From contig JAHLWZ010000142.1 of the NCBI GenBank assembly GCA_020536535.1, positions 2,311 through 35,124 on the forward strand: a stretch of DNA of 32,814 bases, in the 5' to 3' direction. The stretch comes from Pelomyxa schiedti (lineage: Eukaryota > Evosea > Pelobiontida > Pelomyxidae). Every line of letters starts with the position of its first letter. Positions within the stretch are counted from its first letter, which is position 1. The position numbers and the translations under genes were made by a program. Below, one piece after another: positions 1 through 12,288 of the stretch. The notes beneath the pieces were generated by a model, which did no database searches, was not told where the DNA came from, and saw only the letters and a list, made by a program, of their open reading frames with translations.

Positions 1-420
1 GTATTATTATTATAAGTTGAAAAAGAACATAACCAAAACAAACGTGGGAGAGTCAGAGCCCGCTCGTGTCACCAGAGAGTCCAGCAAAACCCCCAACACA
101 CACACCCCCAAACCCAAACCCCCCAGCCTCGTCCACTCCCAGACTCACACGCAGCACCAGGGCGTCGTATCTCGCGCGCAAAAAAGGGGACCTGCACGGG
201 GGAAAAAAAACCCACAAAAACAGCAAGGAAAAAACCCACAAAACACAACACGACACCACAACCGAGACAAAGAAAAAAAAAAACAACGAGACAAAAAAAA
301 AAACCAAGAGGGAATACGTGAGATCTCTCTTCGAGCGAGCTGCGCACCACACGAGCCGGTCACTCATCACGGACACACACCTACCCCCGCACGCACGCAC
401 TTGACTGTTTTAATTTTTTT
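1..420. repeat. T-poor low-complexity A/C-rich tract
   Basis: The first 420 bases are almost free of T on the + strand. They are built from runs of A (up to about 11), runs of C, and CA/ACAC stretches. Both strands are open for 60 to 200 codons, but the translations are homopolymeric (Lys/Pro/Thr-rich on +, Phe/Val-rich on -) and match no domain I know. I read it as non-coding, possibly a 5' leader or intergenic skewed DNA. The reason for the strand bias is not visible. Confidence 0.6.
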
Positions 421-1403
421 TGAAAAAAAAAAAAGGAGAGATTCTTCCTTTTCCCGAGTTAAAAGGGCTCCAAATTATTTTTATGGAATCTTCTGGGGGC
501 GGGAACTTCAATCTTTTTCTCACCTATTCTTGGGGCCTGAAAAGCACTCTGTCCGTCTTGCTCAGGTGTGCCTGAAGCAACCGGTTGGAGAGCCCGGGCA
601 CAGGGGTTAATCTACTGTAGGGGGTGAGTGTGGCACTACGAACCGATCGTACGTAAGGAGAAGGGATTCTCTTCATTCTCGTTATGTTCTGTCTGTGTGT
701 GCTTCGTGCTTGGAGTGATGGTGATTTCTGTGCTGCTGTGTCCGGTTCCAGGTTGGGGTGAAATTGACTGTGATTGGTCACTGGGTGGGACCCCACAGAG
801 TGATGGTGACATCAGTGCTGTTGTGTGTGTGTGATGAGATCAGAGTACCCTGCGACTGGTGCCATGATGGGGCAGTGTGTCGGGGAGAGGGCCGGCATGT
901 CGTTGCATATGGGGAGTGTGGTAGTGCACTCTCTGTATGTATGATCCACTGAGCAACCGCGCTGTGCTTTTGGTGCAATTCGGGACTGGCGGGAAATGGG
1001 CTGCGTGCGTTCCACTCTGGGTACACAATGGTTCTGTGGCCAGCTGATGTGCGAGCTTGTCCCGTGGTTCCATAAAATGCCAGATACGCTGCCTCTCTAT
1101 TTCCACCCATAAGCGAGACACATGGCTGCTCGCTCCTTTTTGTTGGACCGGACCCCAGTCTCTCCGCCGGATCTTATAAGTCTGCTCTGGTTCCCGTTCG
1201 CACCCTACGTATCTAGTCATATTCCCGCGCCGATCCAATGGCGCCACTCTGATGGCTGTTTGGTGCCTGTGCCGGTGCTCGCTCCGACAACTGAAATTCT
1301 CAGTGTTCTTCTTGTCCAGAAGGGTTGGACAAAGGGCCTACAAACAGCCCAAAGAGACTCAGAACTACAAAGGCACAAAAAGAAAAGTTCTGGTTAAGAT
1401 ACA
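421..1403. other. Stretch without a recognised gene
   Basis: I see no convincing coding region here. Open frames of 60 to 135 codons exist on both strands, for example 840-1247 on the minus strand and 1122-1397 on the plus strand. None has a recognisable domain, and neighbouring frames are equally open. A diverged direct repeat lies at 713-742 and 798-827. The end of this stretch (about 1320-1400) may hold upstream coding sequence of the doubtful gene that follows. Confidence 0.5.
713..827 (+). repeat. Diverged direct repeat, two copies about 85 bp apart
   Basis: The block GAGTGATGGTGA followed by an imperfect TGTGCTG-TGTG stretch occurs at 713-742 and again at 798-827, with a handful of substitutions. 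The surrounding DNA is GT-rich. Two copies are too few to call a satellite. A local duplication is the simplest reading. Confidence 0.6.
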
Positions 1404-2061
1404 ATGGGAGGGAAGGAAAAAAAATTTTCTAAGCCACGAAGTTGTGTCACATTGGCAAACAAAAGGTGCCTTTTCAAACTGATTTTTTTAGTTTGTTGGT
1501 GGAGGACACTGGTAAGACAGTGGGCTCAAACAAATATCAAACTTTTATCAGCAGTGCTTATCAAACAACTACGATCAGAAATGAGGGAAGGAAAGCGTTT
1601 TGGGAGTGTTGATGGTGATCCCTTTGCCCATGATAAATTTACTGCCATGGAATCTAATTGTGAACTTCAACAGAACACAAGGAGGGATACACACTGGTAT
1701 TTTTTGATACGCTATATTTGCCTGAAGTGTTTAACTGCATGCGCATAGACTCCGGCTCTCCCTAGTAAGTAGTTGGCTGTTTCAGCAAATTCAATTTCAC
1801 TAATTCAAAACTCTATGATCAAACACCTCATTTCCAGTGTACAATGAATAGGCAAAGGTGCCATTTTCTGCCCATAATAGCATTCGATTAGGTGTGCAAC
1901 AACGCTACTACAACAAGCAAACGGGAACTAACTGTTGAACACCAGATGTTCCTCACTTATTCTCAAACCAGAGATTCCTGCCGCGGCGGCCATGTGTACT
2001 ACACAACTTGAGTTCTCAGTGTGGTTTCATTCCCCAATCCAAATCCGAATTGAATATATAG
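1404..2061 (+). CDS. Doubtful short-intron gene, unknown product
   Basis: This is a low-confidence model. An ATG at 1404 opens a basic exon (start MGGKEKKFSKPRSCV). A 26-nt GT-AG intron then restores phase into a hydrophilic exon containing the stretch TGKTVGSNKYQTF. Possible further exons carry SGSPYKFNFTN, then TVEHQMFLTYSQTRD, ending at TAG 2059-2061. Each join is phase-consistent and each piece looks protein-like. However, other frames through 1404-1748 are also open, and I recognise no family. The true start could lie upstream, because a second frame is open from 1252. It sits about 380 bp before the Rho-signalling gene on the same strand. It may also be non-coding or a decayed gene. Confidence 0.25.
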
Positions 2062-2445
2062 CAGTCAAAACACACACCACCAGATGCATCTCTCAGAATG
2101 TATTCTTCCCCGTACTGCAATGGGGACGTGCTAGTGGCCATTTCCTTCCTTCCTTTTTGATTCAAAAGGTTTCACCTAAGTCATCAGACCCAAGAGCTCG
2201 ATCAACGGTCGGTCTCTCCTCGCCGGTTCAAATTGGAAACTGTGCGAAACAGCGGGTACACCGGTGGGTTCAGTTTTGACAAGGAGCCGGCAGTTCGGAG
2301 CAAAACGTGATTAGAAGAAAAAAGGTGGCACTTTCCAAAGAAAAAGGGACAGCCATCCATCATCAGGAGATCTTGTATGTCATTGGGTGGTGGTAAGTGA
2401 CCGACTGAACGAACCAACCAACCACTGCGTATCTTCTCAAAGACG

Positions 2446-5400
2446 ATGACAGATCCAAGTGCTAGCACTGCATCCATCTCTGACTCGTGTGGTGTAGCCA
2501 CCGGCGATTTTCCGCCCCTCCCTAACCACACCCCCCCAACGGCCTGCAGCGGCGAAAACGCCGACGCAAATTCTTCGCACGGCAGATCGCGGCACTCGTC
2601 GTCATCTACGACGCCACACCATCACAAGCACAAAGACGAAAAATCGCAAGACGGCAGCGGCGGCACGACGAAACCCGAAAAAGAGCGATCTCACTCTGCT
2701 TCTTCCCACCACAGAGGATCCTCACACAAGTCGTCCTCATCGTCGAAGCACTCGTCCCATGCACTGTATGCGCTTTCTTCATTTTCATTCCTATATCTCT
2801 TTTTTTTCCCCCCCTGGTACAAATCGTCATTATGGTTCTCTTTTCAGGGCGAAGGATAGTGATGAGGAGGAAGAACCTCCACCTCCACCGCCTCCTCCAG
2901 TATCTGAAATGGAACCACCTCCTCCAGATGAGCAACGCACAAGTGGTGAAAGTCACTCACCCATTTCTATTTCACCTTCACCAGATGCAGCACAGTCACT
3001 TCAATCTTCTCCTCCTCTGCAAAACTCCCCAACAAAAGACACACCTCTACCTGCTTCATCACCACCACCATCACTTTCACGGTCACCCACACCTACTACA
3101 TTATCAGCCACAAGCCTCCTGCATAGTACATCACCCGCAAATCAAAGACCAGCCCCTCCAACATCACCCATTGCTCCCCCACCTATAAGCAGCCCTGCTG
3201 TAACCACTGTAATAAAATCACTAACACCAACTTTAGTGAAACCACCACCTCTTATCACACCCCCTGTATTATCTATCCCAGCAGTTAAGCCTCTTAATCC
3301 CATTTTGAAAGTGGCATCTGCGCCTATACTAGTATCCCCTCCGGTTTCTACATCGACACCTCCTTCACCAAGCATCTCATCTCCACGTACTAGCAATCGC
3401 TCCTGTACTACACCCCTTCAACCAATCCCCCCTCAGCTCCCACCAGCCTCCCCTCAATCCACAGTACCACTCAGATCTCTATCATCACAACCTCTTAGTA
3501 CCTCAAGCCCTCTTATTCCAAGCACAAGTCCTACACTCCTTCCAGCTGCAGCAGTTCCCCCTAGTCCGGGTAGGCCTACACCTCCTACCAATGTACCTTC
3601 TCCCACAGCTACCAAATCTCCTCCTGTTTTGTCACAAGCCTCGACTCCTCTTAGGGGAAGGGTATCTAACGCTCTTTCTTCTTCTTCACCTTCCTTGAAT
3701 GTTACTCGACTTGCTTCATCATCGCCACTCTCTGTGAAGGGGTATTGCGTTTTTTTTTCTCACAAGCCACCCTGACCTGCAGTAGGTCCACCGATGATAC
3801 AGGCTCCAAGCCTCCTTTACCTCCTCCCCGTCGGCCGCTTCCTTCTGCACCAATTCACTCACGTGAGAACTCTACCACAGGCTCAACCACGACCACAGGT
3901 GGTGCCTCTCCCTCAAAGTTTGGTACACCCCCTGGGCATACACCTCCTTTCCGCACATCATCAGGTTTTTTTTTGAAACCATTACTATGAAGAAAGTAAA
4001 CGCTAGGATCAGAGTCAAACTTGGCAAACACTGGAAAAGATGATGATAAGAAAAGGCTTGAAGATTTGGCAGTCCCTGAGATTGCTATTGCAGTTATATC
4101 CATTGTCACCTGAAAAGAGCCTCTCACATCACTGCAGGAATTAGAGACACTCAGCAGTTCAGTTTCTTCCTTCTACAGTGGCACAAATTCACAGAGAACT
4201 GCACAACAAGGTTTGAGAGGCTATTACCCACCATGTTTGAATTATATGCCACTGATTGTATTGTAATTGAGAATGAGTGAATGAAGGTGGAAGATAAAAC
4301 CTCACCAAGAAATGAATTACAGATTCCATTGAAAAGGGTTCTAATGCTGCCAGTGCTCTTCATGAGCTGGCCTCTGTTATAGATCATAATCAATGCTTCA
4401 AAATATCTGAGACTCTTCGTCAGTGTTCTTCTATCTCCATCTTCAAAATTTGCTCAAACACTCAAAGGAGAGAACTTCTTGAAAGCAGCTGCTGTGTATC
4501 GTACTTTTAATGCCAAATACTACCCAGCACTGGTACCAAACCCACTTGTTCTTCTCAAGTCCTCATAGTGGCCTAGCATATACCTCCATCTGAACTCACT
4601 GCAGCCTTAACTCAAGCAGAAAAGCAAGTCCAATCAAATAAAGTATACTAACCTCATTTATTTACTCTGCCTAACACCTACAGTTGCTTTGGGACACAGT
4701 CCAAGTAAGCAGGGACAATTGCGATGCGGCCACTCAAAAGTTTTCTGCAGCACAAAAGAGGACCAAAAATGTTGACCTTATCAAATTGGCTGAGGCAATT
4801 TTCTCCCTTTGAATTTTCTTTTTTTTTTTTTTTTTGATAATAAGCTCTGTGAAGGCCCAACAAGAACGCGATTCTTTATTTTCCCTTTGTAAGAAAAACA
4901 CTGATGAGGCTACCGCCCTTGGAACCAAAATTTACACACAGTATCTCACTTCCTTAATTATTTTTTTCCCCCAACCACATGCAGGTGTTTACTTTCCTCT
5001 ATGCTGTCTGTATGCGACAATTTTATAGATATGAAAACATCCATTGACAAGTACCCATTATTTTCTTTGTTTTATTTTAGTGTAATTACAGATTTTTATA
5101 AACCACTTCATTAACTGTTTCTTAATTTTCTCAGCTGCATGGGATTTCTTGAGGAACTACAATCAGACATTCAAGCATGGAAACGCTTTGCGACAGAGGT
5201 ACCTTTATCAACATTTATGATTATTATTAAAGATATTTGTTGTAGGAATTAAAGGCAATCAACAGTCAGCAAAAGAGCGAACTAGAAACTCGACTCGAGA
5301 AGTGTGACCCCATCGTGCAACGATTAGTCAATAAAGAAACAGAATTCCTCACAACACTAAACACTTTATCTCATGTATGCTTTTTGCCTCGGGAAATGAT

Positions 5401-7979
5401 GACTGCTAACATTATATACAACAGGTTTTCTTGGCAGGAATTCTAAAAGATGGTTCCCTGTTTGGGGAAATCACGAAAGAGCAAGTTGGGTGCATCTTCT
5501 ACAACATTCAGCCTCTCCTCGAATTCCACACAACTCTTCACAAATCATTATCAACATCGTTGGACCCACAATCCATTTTTGCGGAAACAATGGTTTGCAT
5601 ATTATAAGCCTCTTTGGTTCTCATTGTTTGAAAACAAGCAACCTTTGTGTGACCTCTACTCAAAGTACATCGCCAATTACACACATGCACAGCATGCTCT
5701 TATAGTTTGCAAGGAGAAATCTCCCGCATTCTTGAAATTGTTAAAAGTATCTTTTTGCACCCCTACAATTTCCTTGTAACTCATGATCCCATTAGATGTG
5801 TGAAGCTGAAGTGGGAAAAATTGACTTGTCAACTCTTTTAGCATCCCCTCTGCAGAGATTAAAGGAATATCTTCAATTCTTTGAGGTATTTACTTTAGGT
5901 AAATAATAATATTCTGATTATAATAGGGGGTCATTGCCTCTGGAGAACCAAATGTTTGCCCAACTCTTAAATACTTTGAAAGAAACTTTTCCTACAGACA
6001 TCTCTTCACGTTACTGAGGCGTTGAGAGAGCTTTGTGAACTTGCTGAAGAAGCGAAGCTAGATCATCAAGTTTGCCACTGCTATCTCTCTGGTTGTTTTT
6101 GTCCCTCAGTTTTCTCATTTCTTCACCAGACTGCACTCGTGTCATGTGGCATTACCGGGTGGCGGGATTGTTTCCCTGTACCTCCTGGTAGACAATTCAT
6201 AACACAGGGCACTTTCAACTCACGTGAACATGGGCTCATACGCATATTACTTTTCAGGTCTGATTATCTGGGAATTACCTTTGTTAAATTATTTATCCTA
6301 CAGTGACATTTTGGTACTAGCCAAGTGTAAAAGTAAGACTCTACAACCCCAATTTTTGGCGGCAATGGGATTGCATACATTTGGAATCAAGGAAGTACCA
6401 GATATTTCTCCAAGTTAGATGCAGATTTTCTCCCCATTTATTGTAACTCTTTGCAGCAATGAAATTTTGTGTTCAAATTGCCGATCCCCACATGATAGTC
6501 TCATTCTCTGCAGAGAACGATAGCATACGAAAGGAATGGATAGAGCACACAAATAATGCGATTTCAAGGGTAATGCAACGCAAAGGTTTATATATTTCAC
6601 ACTTGAAATAACACTGAGAGTGCCCAGTTTTCCACGTTGAGTTGAGAGAGCTTCTGGCCACAGGCAGAGAACAAGGGAGGGATGTTCCATCCCTTGTGGA
6701 ATCAGCTGTAGCCTTTCTAGAAAACTCAGGTTCCCAACCTGGATTGTTTGACCTTTTTTCCAACCAAAACCAAAAAAAAGTTGACAGTGAAGGTCTCTTC
6801 CGTATTTCGGGGAATGCAACTCAAATAGAAGAGCTAGTTACCAAAATCGAAGAAACTGGTATAGTTCTCCTTGGGAACTTAAATCTGAAATGCACCAGAC
6901 AGTGCTTTCGAGTTTCCAGAAAGTTCTGATCCAAATGTTGTTGCCGGAGTTCTAAAACGATTCCTGCGCAATCTCCCTGTACCTCTTATACCATTTGCCT
7001 CCCAGTCGGAGTTTCTGAAATGCGCTGGTGTGTCATTCTTCCTGTACTTTGCATTTTTCTTTAATTACTTTCAGAGGAGAGGGATTACGCGCGGCGGGCA
7101 GTAATGCTACGTGATAACATTAATAGATTAAGTCCTGAACACCGGAATACACTGCAGTGTATTGTCAAACTCTTCTCTCAGCTAGCTGCACATGAAGCAC
7201 ACTCAAAAATGAGTTCACGAAATATCTCAATTGTATTCGCGCCGCACTTCTTGCGCTCCAAAGTATACACCCATCTTTTATGGACTGATTTTTTACTTCG
7301 TAAAGGCGGCTGAAGACTTTACCAACCTTAGCAGTGGCCCCTTTGACGTTGTTACCTCAATGATAGATGACTATGAAACCATCTTTGGGGCATGCCTTCT
7401 CCTTTCTACTTCTTATTAACCTTTCCAGGAAATTGAGGCCAGTCGAGTAGCAAAGAAAGAAGCAGTGAGAACTACTTCTTCCTACTCAATTACCAAAATG
7501 TTTCCCAACCCGCCATTTTCTTTTTTTTTTTTTTTTAGTATACTAACTGAAAATTGCACAGTAAAGCACCAGACTCTTCCGACCTGCACGAGACGTTTGG
7601 AGGAGTGCAAGGACTGGAGGAGTCTGGTATTTTCTAGTACTCCTGTTGTGTACCTCCTAATTACATGCCAATAGGAGGACTCACTCTCTCCCTTGCTGAA
7701 ATTGTAAAGCAAGGAAACCTGACAATGAAAAGCACCTATAACTGGCCCACGAGGTGGCTCGCTCTTAAGAAGAACTACCTCTACTCTTTCAAAACCCCCA
7801 AAGACAAGACTCCCAAGAAAGTGATATCCCTTCAAGGAGCGGAGTTGCATGCTGAAGCCAAGAGGGAGTTTGGCTTCTCCATCACCACAAGCACAGGCAC
7901 AACATACTCCTTCACAGCCAAAAATGAGGAGGACTTCAATGCCTGGTTTTCTGCCATAACCTCTTGTTGTTCCCCATAG
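2446..7979 (+). CDS. Rho-signalling protein: Pro-rich, BAR-like helices, DH-PH RhoGEF, RhoGAP, C-terminal PH
   Basis: I could assemble 28 exons with consistent phase, giving about 1374 codons and ending at TAG 7977-7979. Residues 1-465 (2446-3964) are Ser/His-rich, then a long Pro/Ser/Thr-rich tail with PPPP runs, typical of SH3 or WW ligands. Residues about 466-750 (4007-5374) are helical and BAR-like. The DH domain follows (about 710-905; motifs SHVFLAGILKDG, LASPLQRLKEYLQFF), then its PH (about 906-1022; PPGRQFITQGTF, ILLFSDILVLAK). RhoGAP spans 6642-7389 (VDSEGLFRISG with the arginine-finger position, GVLKRFLRNLPVPLIP, NISIVFAPHFLR). A last PH (7675-7979) ends with AWFSAIT. The protein should both load and inactivate Rho/Rac GTPases at membranes. 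RhoGAP and DH assignments are firm. The BAR-like label is an inference from helicity. Confidence 0.88.
7390..7428 (+). other. GC-AG intron, 39 nt
   Basis: The exon ends TTTGGG and the intron opens gcatgc and closes ttccag. The upstream exon encodes the last RhoGAP helix (MIDDYETIFG), which should be retained in the protein. GT donors further upstream would remove that helix. A GC donor is therefore the best reading, and phase is preserved across it. Confidence 0.7.
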
Positions 7980-8084
7980 AAACACTGCAATGTATTCCAC
8001 AACATAAACTAACATGTAGAGAGAATAGTTCAACAAAAAAATTTTTTTTCTACTTTAAAATAAGCCTTCTTCGGCACATAAAAA
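7980..8084. terminator. Shared 3' region of two convergent genes
   Basis: Only 105 bp separate the stop codons of the Rho-signalling gene (+) and the EH-domain gene (-). Both transcripts must end here or overlap. I see no unambiguous AATAAA signal on either strand, so the cleavage sites cannot be placed. Confidence 0.4.
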
Positions 8085-10911
8085 CTAAGAAGACAATGCA
8101 GACTGTTTAAGGGATTCAGGAATAGAAGTAGGCAGATCATTGTGGTGATGCAAGCAGCTGTGATTACAAGTAAGTTGTGAGGAGGTACAAGAAAGGATCC
8201 GTACTTATAAACCAAGTGCATTGCAACAGCGAATTCGGCGGAGCTCAGCTTATTATCACCGTCGAAATCGGCCATTCTCCTGTTAGTAATTAATCGGCTT
8301 GATCTCGGGCAGGAAAGCATACCAAATACTACCCAGCAGTTCAAAAGGTAATTTAGACTTGGCAAAGAATGCTTTGCCTTCCATGCCTGTTTTTACCGTT
8401 AGGAACAATAGAGCAAAAAAAGGAGATAAGAACCGCTAAGGAATCCATCCTTGTCGGCATCGGCCTTTAAGAATAACGAGGCATATTGTTGTTTCTGCTC
8501 GGCAGTCATAACAGCGACATTAAAACCTGGCAAAGTTGAGAGGTAGGCACCAGAAGATAAGAAATGAACCTCCGCTAGGGGCAGCTCCTGGCTTAGGTGG
8601 TCTAGGAGGTGCTGTGTCAATTGGTTGTGGACTGGGTGACGAGGGCGTTGGTGGTAGTGGTTGTATGGGTGCTGATGTTGTTAGTGCGGGAGATGAGACG
8701 TGAGTCACTTCAGGAGATTCAGACTAGTGGAGTCAGGTTAGTTTAAGTTTAAGTGAGATGAGTGTGTTTACCACGGCGGGTTTGGGTGGTGGCACAGGCA
8801 ATTTCTTTGCCGGAGCACCAGAATTAGGCGCTGCAATTGATACAGACACTGTCGGGGTAGGAGGTGAGGGTGTTCTTGCTGGAGTAGGATTCGGGAGTGG
8901 AGGCAGCACAGAAACGGAAAAAGCAGGCTTATTTGGGGGTGTGGGTAATTTGGGTTCATGTGTCTGAGCAGTAATTAGAAACGATAATATGATTACCGGA
9001 TACAAACTGTTACTTGTGGGGACATTGCGGGTTTGGGCGGTAATGAAATAGACACTTCACTGGAGCTCAATCCTCCACTTACACTTATATTACCTGTTAG
9101 AGCGCCAGTGGCAATGCGCTCCTTAAGAAGTTGCCTATCTCTATCCTCCTTATCTCTTCTTTCACGCTCCTCTTGTTCCTGCCTCTCTAGTTGTTCCTGT
9201 TCCCGACGCACGCGGTCCAGTTGTTCTCTGGTATTGAATGTTTTTTTTTGGATTATTACACAAGCAGAAAAACCTTCGCTTCCGGTCTGCTGCATCTCGT
9301 TCTGCCCTCTCTTTAGCTTCAATTCGTTCTATGTCCTCTTGCTGTCGCCGCACTCTCTCCCGGAGTTCCATTCGTTCTATGTCTTCTCTGTCTCTTTTCA
9401 CTTTATCAACCTGTTCTGCCCATTCAAGATCTGCTTTATCTCGCGCTTTTTTTAGAGCCAGGGCATCATTGCTTTCTTTTTCCTCCACCTCACGTCGGTG
9501 ATTGAGGATAACGTTCTTAGCTTTTTCGTGTTCTGAAGCCTTTTCATTTGATTCCATCCTTTCTGTTTCATCAAATTGCCTCTGCCTAGCAGACGCTTCT
9601 GATGCCACCCGTTCAAGTTCACTACGACGGGCACTGGCAAATTTATCTTCAAGCTTCTTATCTTCTTCTTGTCTTGCACGGCGTAAAGCCTGGAGAGTAT
9701 TAAAGGATGTCTAAATAATATCCACCTACTTCAAGTTCTTGGGCTTCACGGTCTTCTTGGGCTTTGAGCCTCGCTTCATGCTCACGACGCATGCGATCTT
9801 CTTCCTCTCTCCTCCATTGGTCTGCTCGCTCTTTGCGCTCTCTGTCTTCATTCTGACGCCTGTGCTCTACTTGGGTTCTTTCAGCACCCTCAGCGACGTC
9901 ACATTCATGGTGCTTGGAAGTAACCATTTGTTTAACACGCTCAGTCTCTCTTAACTTAATTTCCTGCTGTTTTCGTTCTTCACAAGTTTAGGGAAATTCA
10001 CAGTGAATTTGTTTTCAGACCTCTTTCGCGGGCTTCCTGTTCAGCATTTTGTTGTAGTTTCTTGAGTTTATCATCAACTTCATGCAAAATGTGTTCAAAT
10101 TCTGCCCTACAGTTTCCATCATTTCTCGAGTTTCATTTGATTTGGACTGTACTTTCTTTTCCTATCTTCAGCTTCGCGTCGCATCACCTCCATTTTATGC
10201 TCATTTTCAAGTTCATCAGCCTTTCTTTTCAGCATTGCTTTTTGTTCTGCACGACGTCTATTGTGGTGGAAGATTGAGAACACACAAAAAAGGGTAGCCT
10301 CATACAAGTCATCTTCATAACGCTTTCGAAGAATGGCTACAGTCTCTGCATCCATGTCAGGAGTAATAGTAGGTTCAGGAACTATCACTCTAACGCTTTC
10401 CTGTCTACTCAACTGAGGCTGTGAGGGAGACATTCCTGCAACACCCAATCAGATTTCAACCGTTTCGTCATAATAACAGCATACCGTGGTGCTGGTCAGG
10501 ATAAGATGGGGGTGGTGGCATTCCCATCATTGGGCCACCTGGAGGCAGCCCAGTTGGTGGGGGAGGCATCATTCCCATGTTCACAGTCAAACCAACAGGT
10601 TTTGGTGGTGGAGGTGGGGGATTTGAAGAACCCCCAGATGATGATGCCAGTGACACTGATTTCACTGTAATAGAAACTGAAAGTGGAGTTAAAAAACAAA
10701 AAACAAAAACAAAAACTCAAGGAAAACCACCACCCAGTGCTCACAAAATTGGACTACAAAATGAGGAACACCACCCAAAAACAAAACACAACTCTTGTGG
10801 AACACAGACGCAACTATTTTCATCCTCGTGATGATGGGATTTGCCACCAGTGGGTATTGCTGCCCCAAATTTACTGGCCTGCGCTACTGCTTGGGAAAAG
10901 AACTTGCTCAT
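8085..10911 (-). CDS. EH-domain endocytic-type scaffold with long coiled coil (Pan1/Eps15/intersectin-like parts)
   Basis: Reading down the minus strand there is an N-terminal segment (MSKFFSQAVAQASKF), then a Pro/Met-rich stretch with PPPPPP runs. Next comes a highly charged Glu/Arg/Lys coiled coil of roughly 350 residues (about 10450-9090), two more Pro-rich blocks (9090-8580), and a C-terminal EH domain. The EH domain is split by introns at about 8530-8085. It shows the calcium-loop-like DADKDGFLSG, LLGSIWRMADFDGDNKLS and EFAVAMHLV, ending in LPTSIPESL and TAG (8085-8087). EH domains bind NPF peptides on clathrin adaptors. The order (coiled coil before a single C-terminal EH) differs from Eps15, where EH domains come first. 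The start is uncertain: the frame stays open upstream to about 11035 with LIDPESREQVRDP and may contain an earlier exon. Confidence 0.82.
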
Positions 10912-11170
10912 TCTGTATTGTGGGTCACGCACCTGCTCCCTCGATTCCGGGTCGATGAGTTTTTGTTGTTTTTTGTTTCGTTTGATCTCGGTTTTTTTTG
11001 TTCCTTTTCTTTGTTTGTGGGTGCTTTTTTAGGGCACGATTTTCTTTGATGAAATTTTGTTTAGAACGACAGAGTGTGCTGTGTGCATGATTTTTGTTGA
11101 GTTGAGCTCTATGATGATACTCAATGATGGTCCCATGAGTTATTTGTGTGGGTTCTCTGAGCGGGCGGGT

Positions 11171-12169
11171 TTAGGCCTTCTTGACTTTGGCAGCGGGACC
11201 GGGACGGTAAAATCGTGGGCAATTCTGATTGAAGAGAAGTGAAACTAGCCAAGTGAGGGACAGCCCAATAGAACACACGGCAGAGACTTCAAGTGGGTCC
11301 AGGGTGTTGAGAATGGGGTATGGGTACTCCCTGTCATATTCCGCGTGGCGGTAAACCATACGGGTGATGTACATGGTGCCGGTGCAAATCTGCCACAACA
11401 CGTAAGTGCTGAAAACTTAATAGTAATTCTTCATACGAGGAAGCCGGCATCAAGGAAAAGCGATGAGCAATAGAGCTCTAGTGCTGCGTGGTTCAATAGA
11501 ATGTTCTCAAGTATCACATGAATTGGGCTCAGCACATTCACAGCCAGTACGACCCACAGTATGTTGTTTTCGAATTGATCCACACCCATAAAGAATTGAA
11601 CCTAATATGAAAATTTTTTTAATGACAGGGAAAGATACTTGGTAGGTCATACCACAAAAACGACAAGAGTAGCAATGGAAAAGGAAGTTGCAGTACGCAA
11701 GAATAATTCGTGAAGCCATCCCCTCGACTGAATGAAATTGGGTAAAAACAACTTTGGTACCAGGTTACATATTAAGCCCAAGCCAAACGTAAGAGTTTGG
11801 GCCCATGTAGCCCAATACGATCTACCAGAAATAAGGCATAATAAAAAGAAATCCAAGTTATATCTTAAAAAAAAAAACGTACACGACAGTACTGTTGTAC
11901 GCGAAACTTGCGCGTCTGTTCGATATTTCTAAAGTTGCGCAGCTCAACGCGAGACAAGCAGCGTGAAACACGATGGAAAACAACCAAAACAACCAGCCCT
12001 CTTTCTTCACCACCAACTGCTCTTTCCCATGTTTTTTAATCTGTGCTCTCTCTTTAACATTGTCTTTCTTCGTTGGTGCCTCCTTCTTGGTAGATCCCTT
12101 CTTTCCCTTTTGCTCCGTCGTGTCCTCCGCCGTAGTCTTCTTTTTAATAGACGCCGTCGACTTCTTCAT
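11171..12169 (-). CDS. Multi-pass membrane protein, possibly FAR-17a/AIG1-like
   Basis: The start at 12169 gives a Lys-rich N-terminus (MKKSTASIKKKTTAEDTTEQ) of about 55 residues that should face the cytosol. About five or six hydrophobic segments follow, spread over five exons, and the protein ends PGPAAKVKKA with TAA at 11171-11173. Introns fall at about 11820-11875, 11718-11750, 11630-11680 and 11402-11448. The pattern TLTFG in the second hydrophobic segment, LLNHAALEL in the middle and a late EYPYPIL resembles the androgen-induced AIG1/ADTRP (FAR-17a) membrane hydrolase family, which uses a Thr and a His. That match is weak and the protein may belong elsewhere. About 245 residues fits the family's usual size. 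The gene sits 119 bp upstream of, and in the same direction as, the stop of the phosphodiesterase gene. Confidence 0.6.
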
Positions 12170-12288
12170 TTTATTCTATTTTTTTTTTGTTGTTTGTTTC
12201 CGTATCCGCGAAATCTCGTTCTCTTTTCTCGTTGTTTTGATGACACGCGTTGCCGGTTGTGGAACTTGCAACGTCGTTGCGAGTCTGT

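Noticed and set aside
17-610. 197-codon plus-strand open frame
   Set aside because: It follows the A/C-rich skew; the translation is low complexity and other frames in the same DNA are just as open.
2220-2280. tRNA-like B-box (GGTTCAAATTG)
   Set aside because: No A box, acceptor stem or cloverleaf can be drawn around it. No tRNA, rRNA or CRISPR array was found anywhere in the window.
4795-4854. Certain GC-AG intron in the Rho-signalling gene
   Set aside because: A GT donor at 4771 with the same acceptor is also in phase, so the GC donor is not required.
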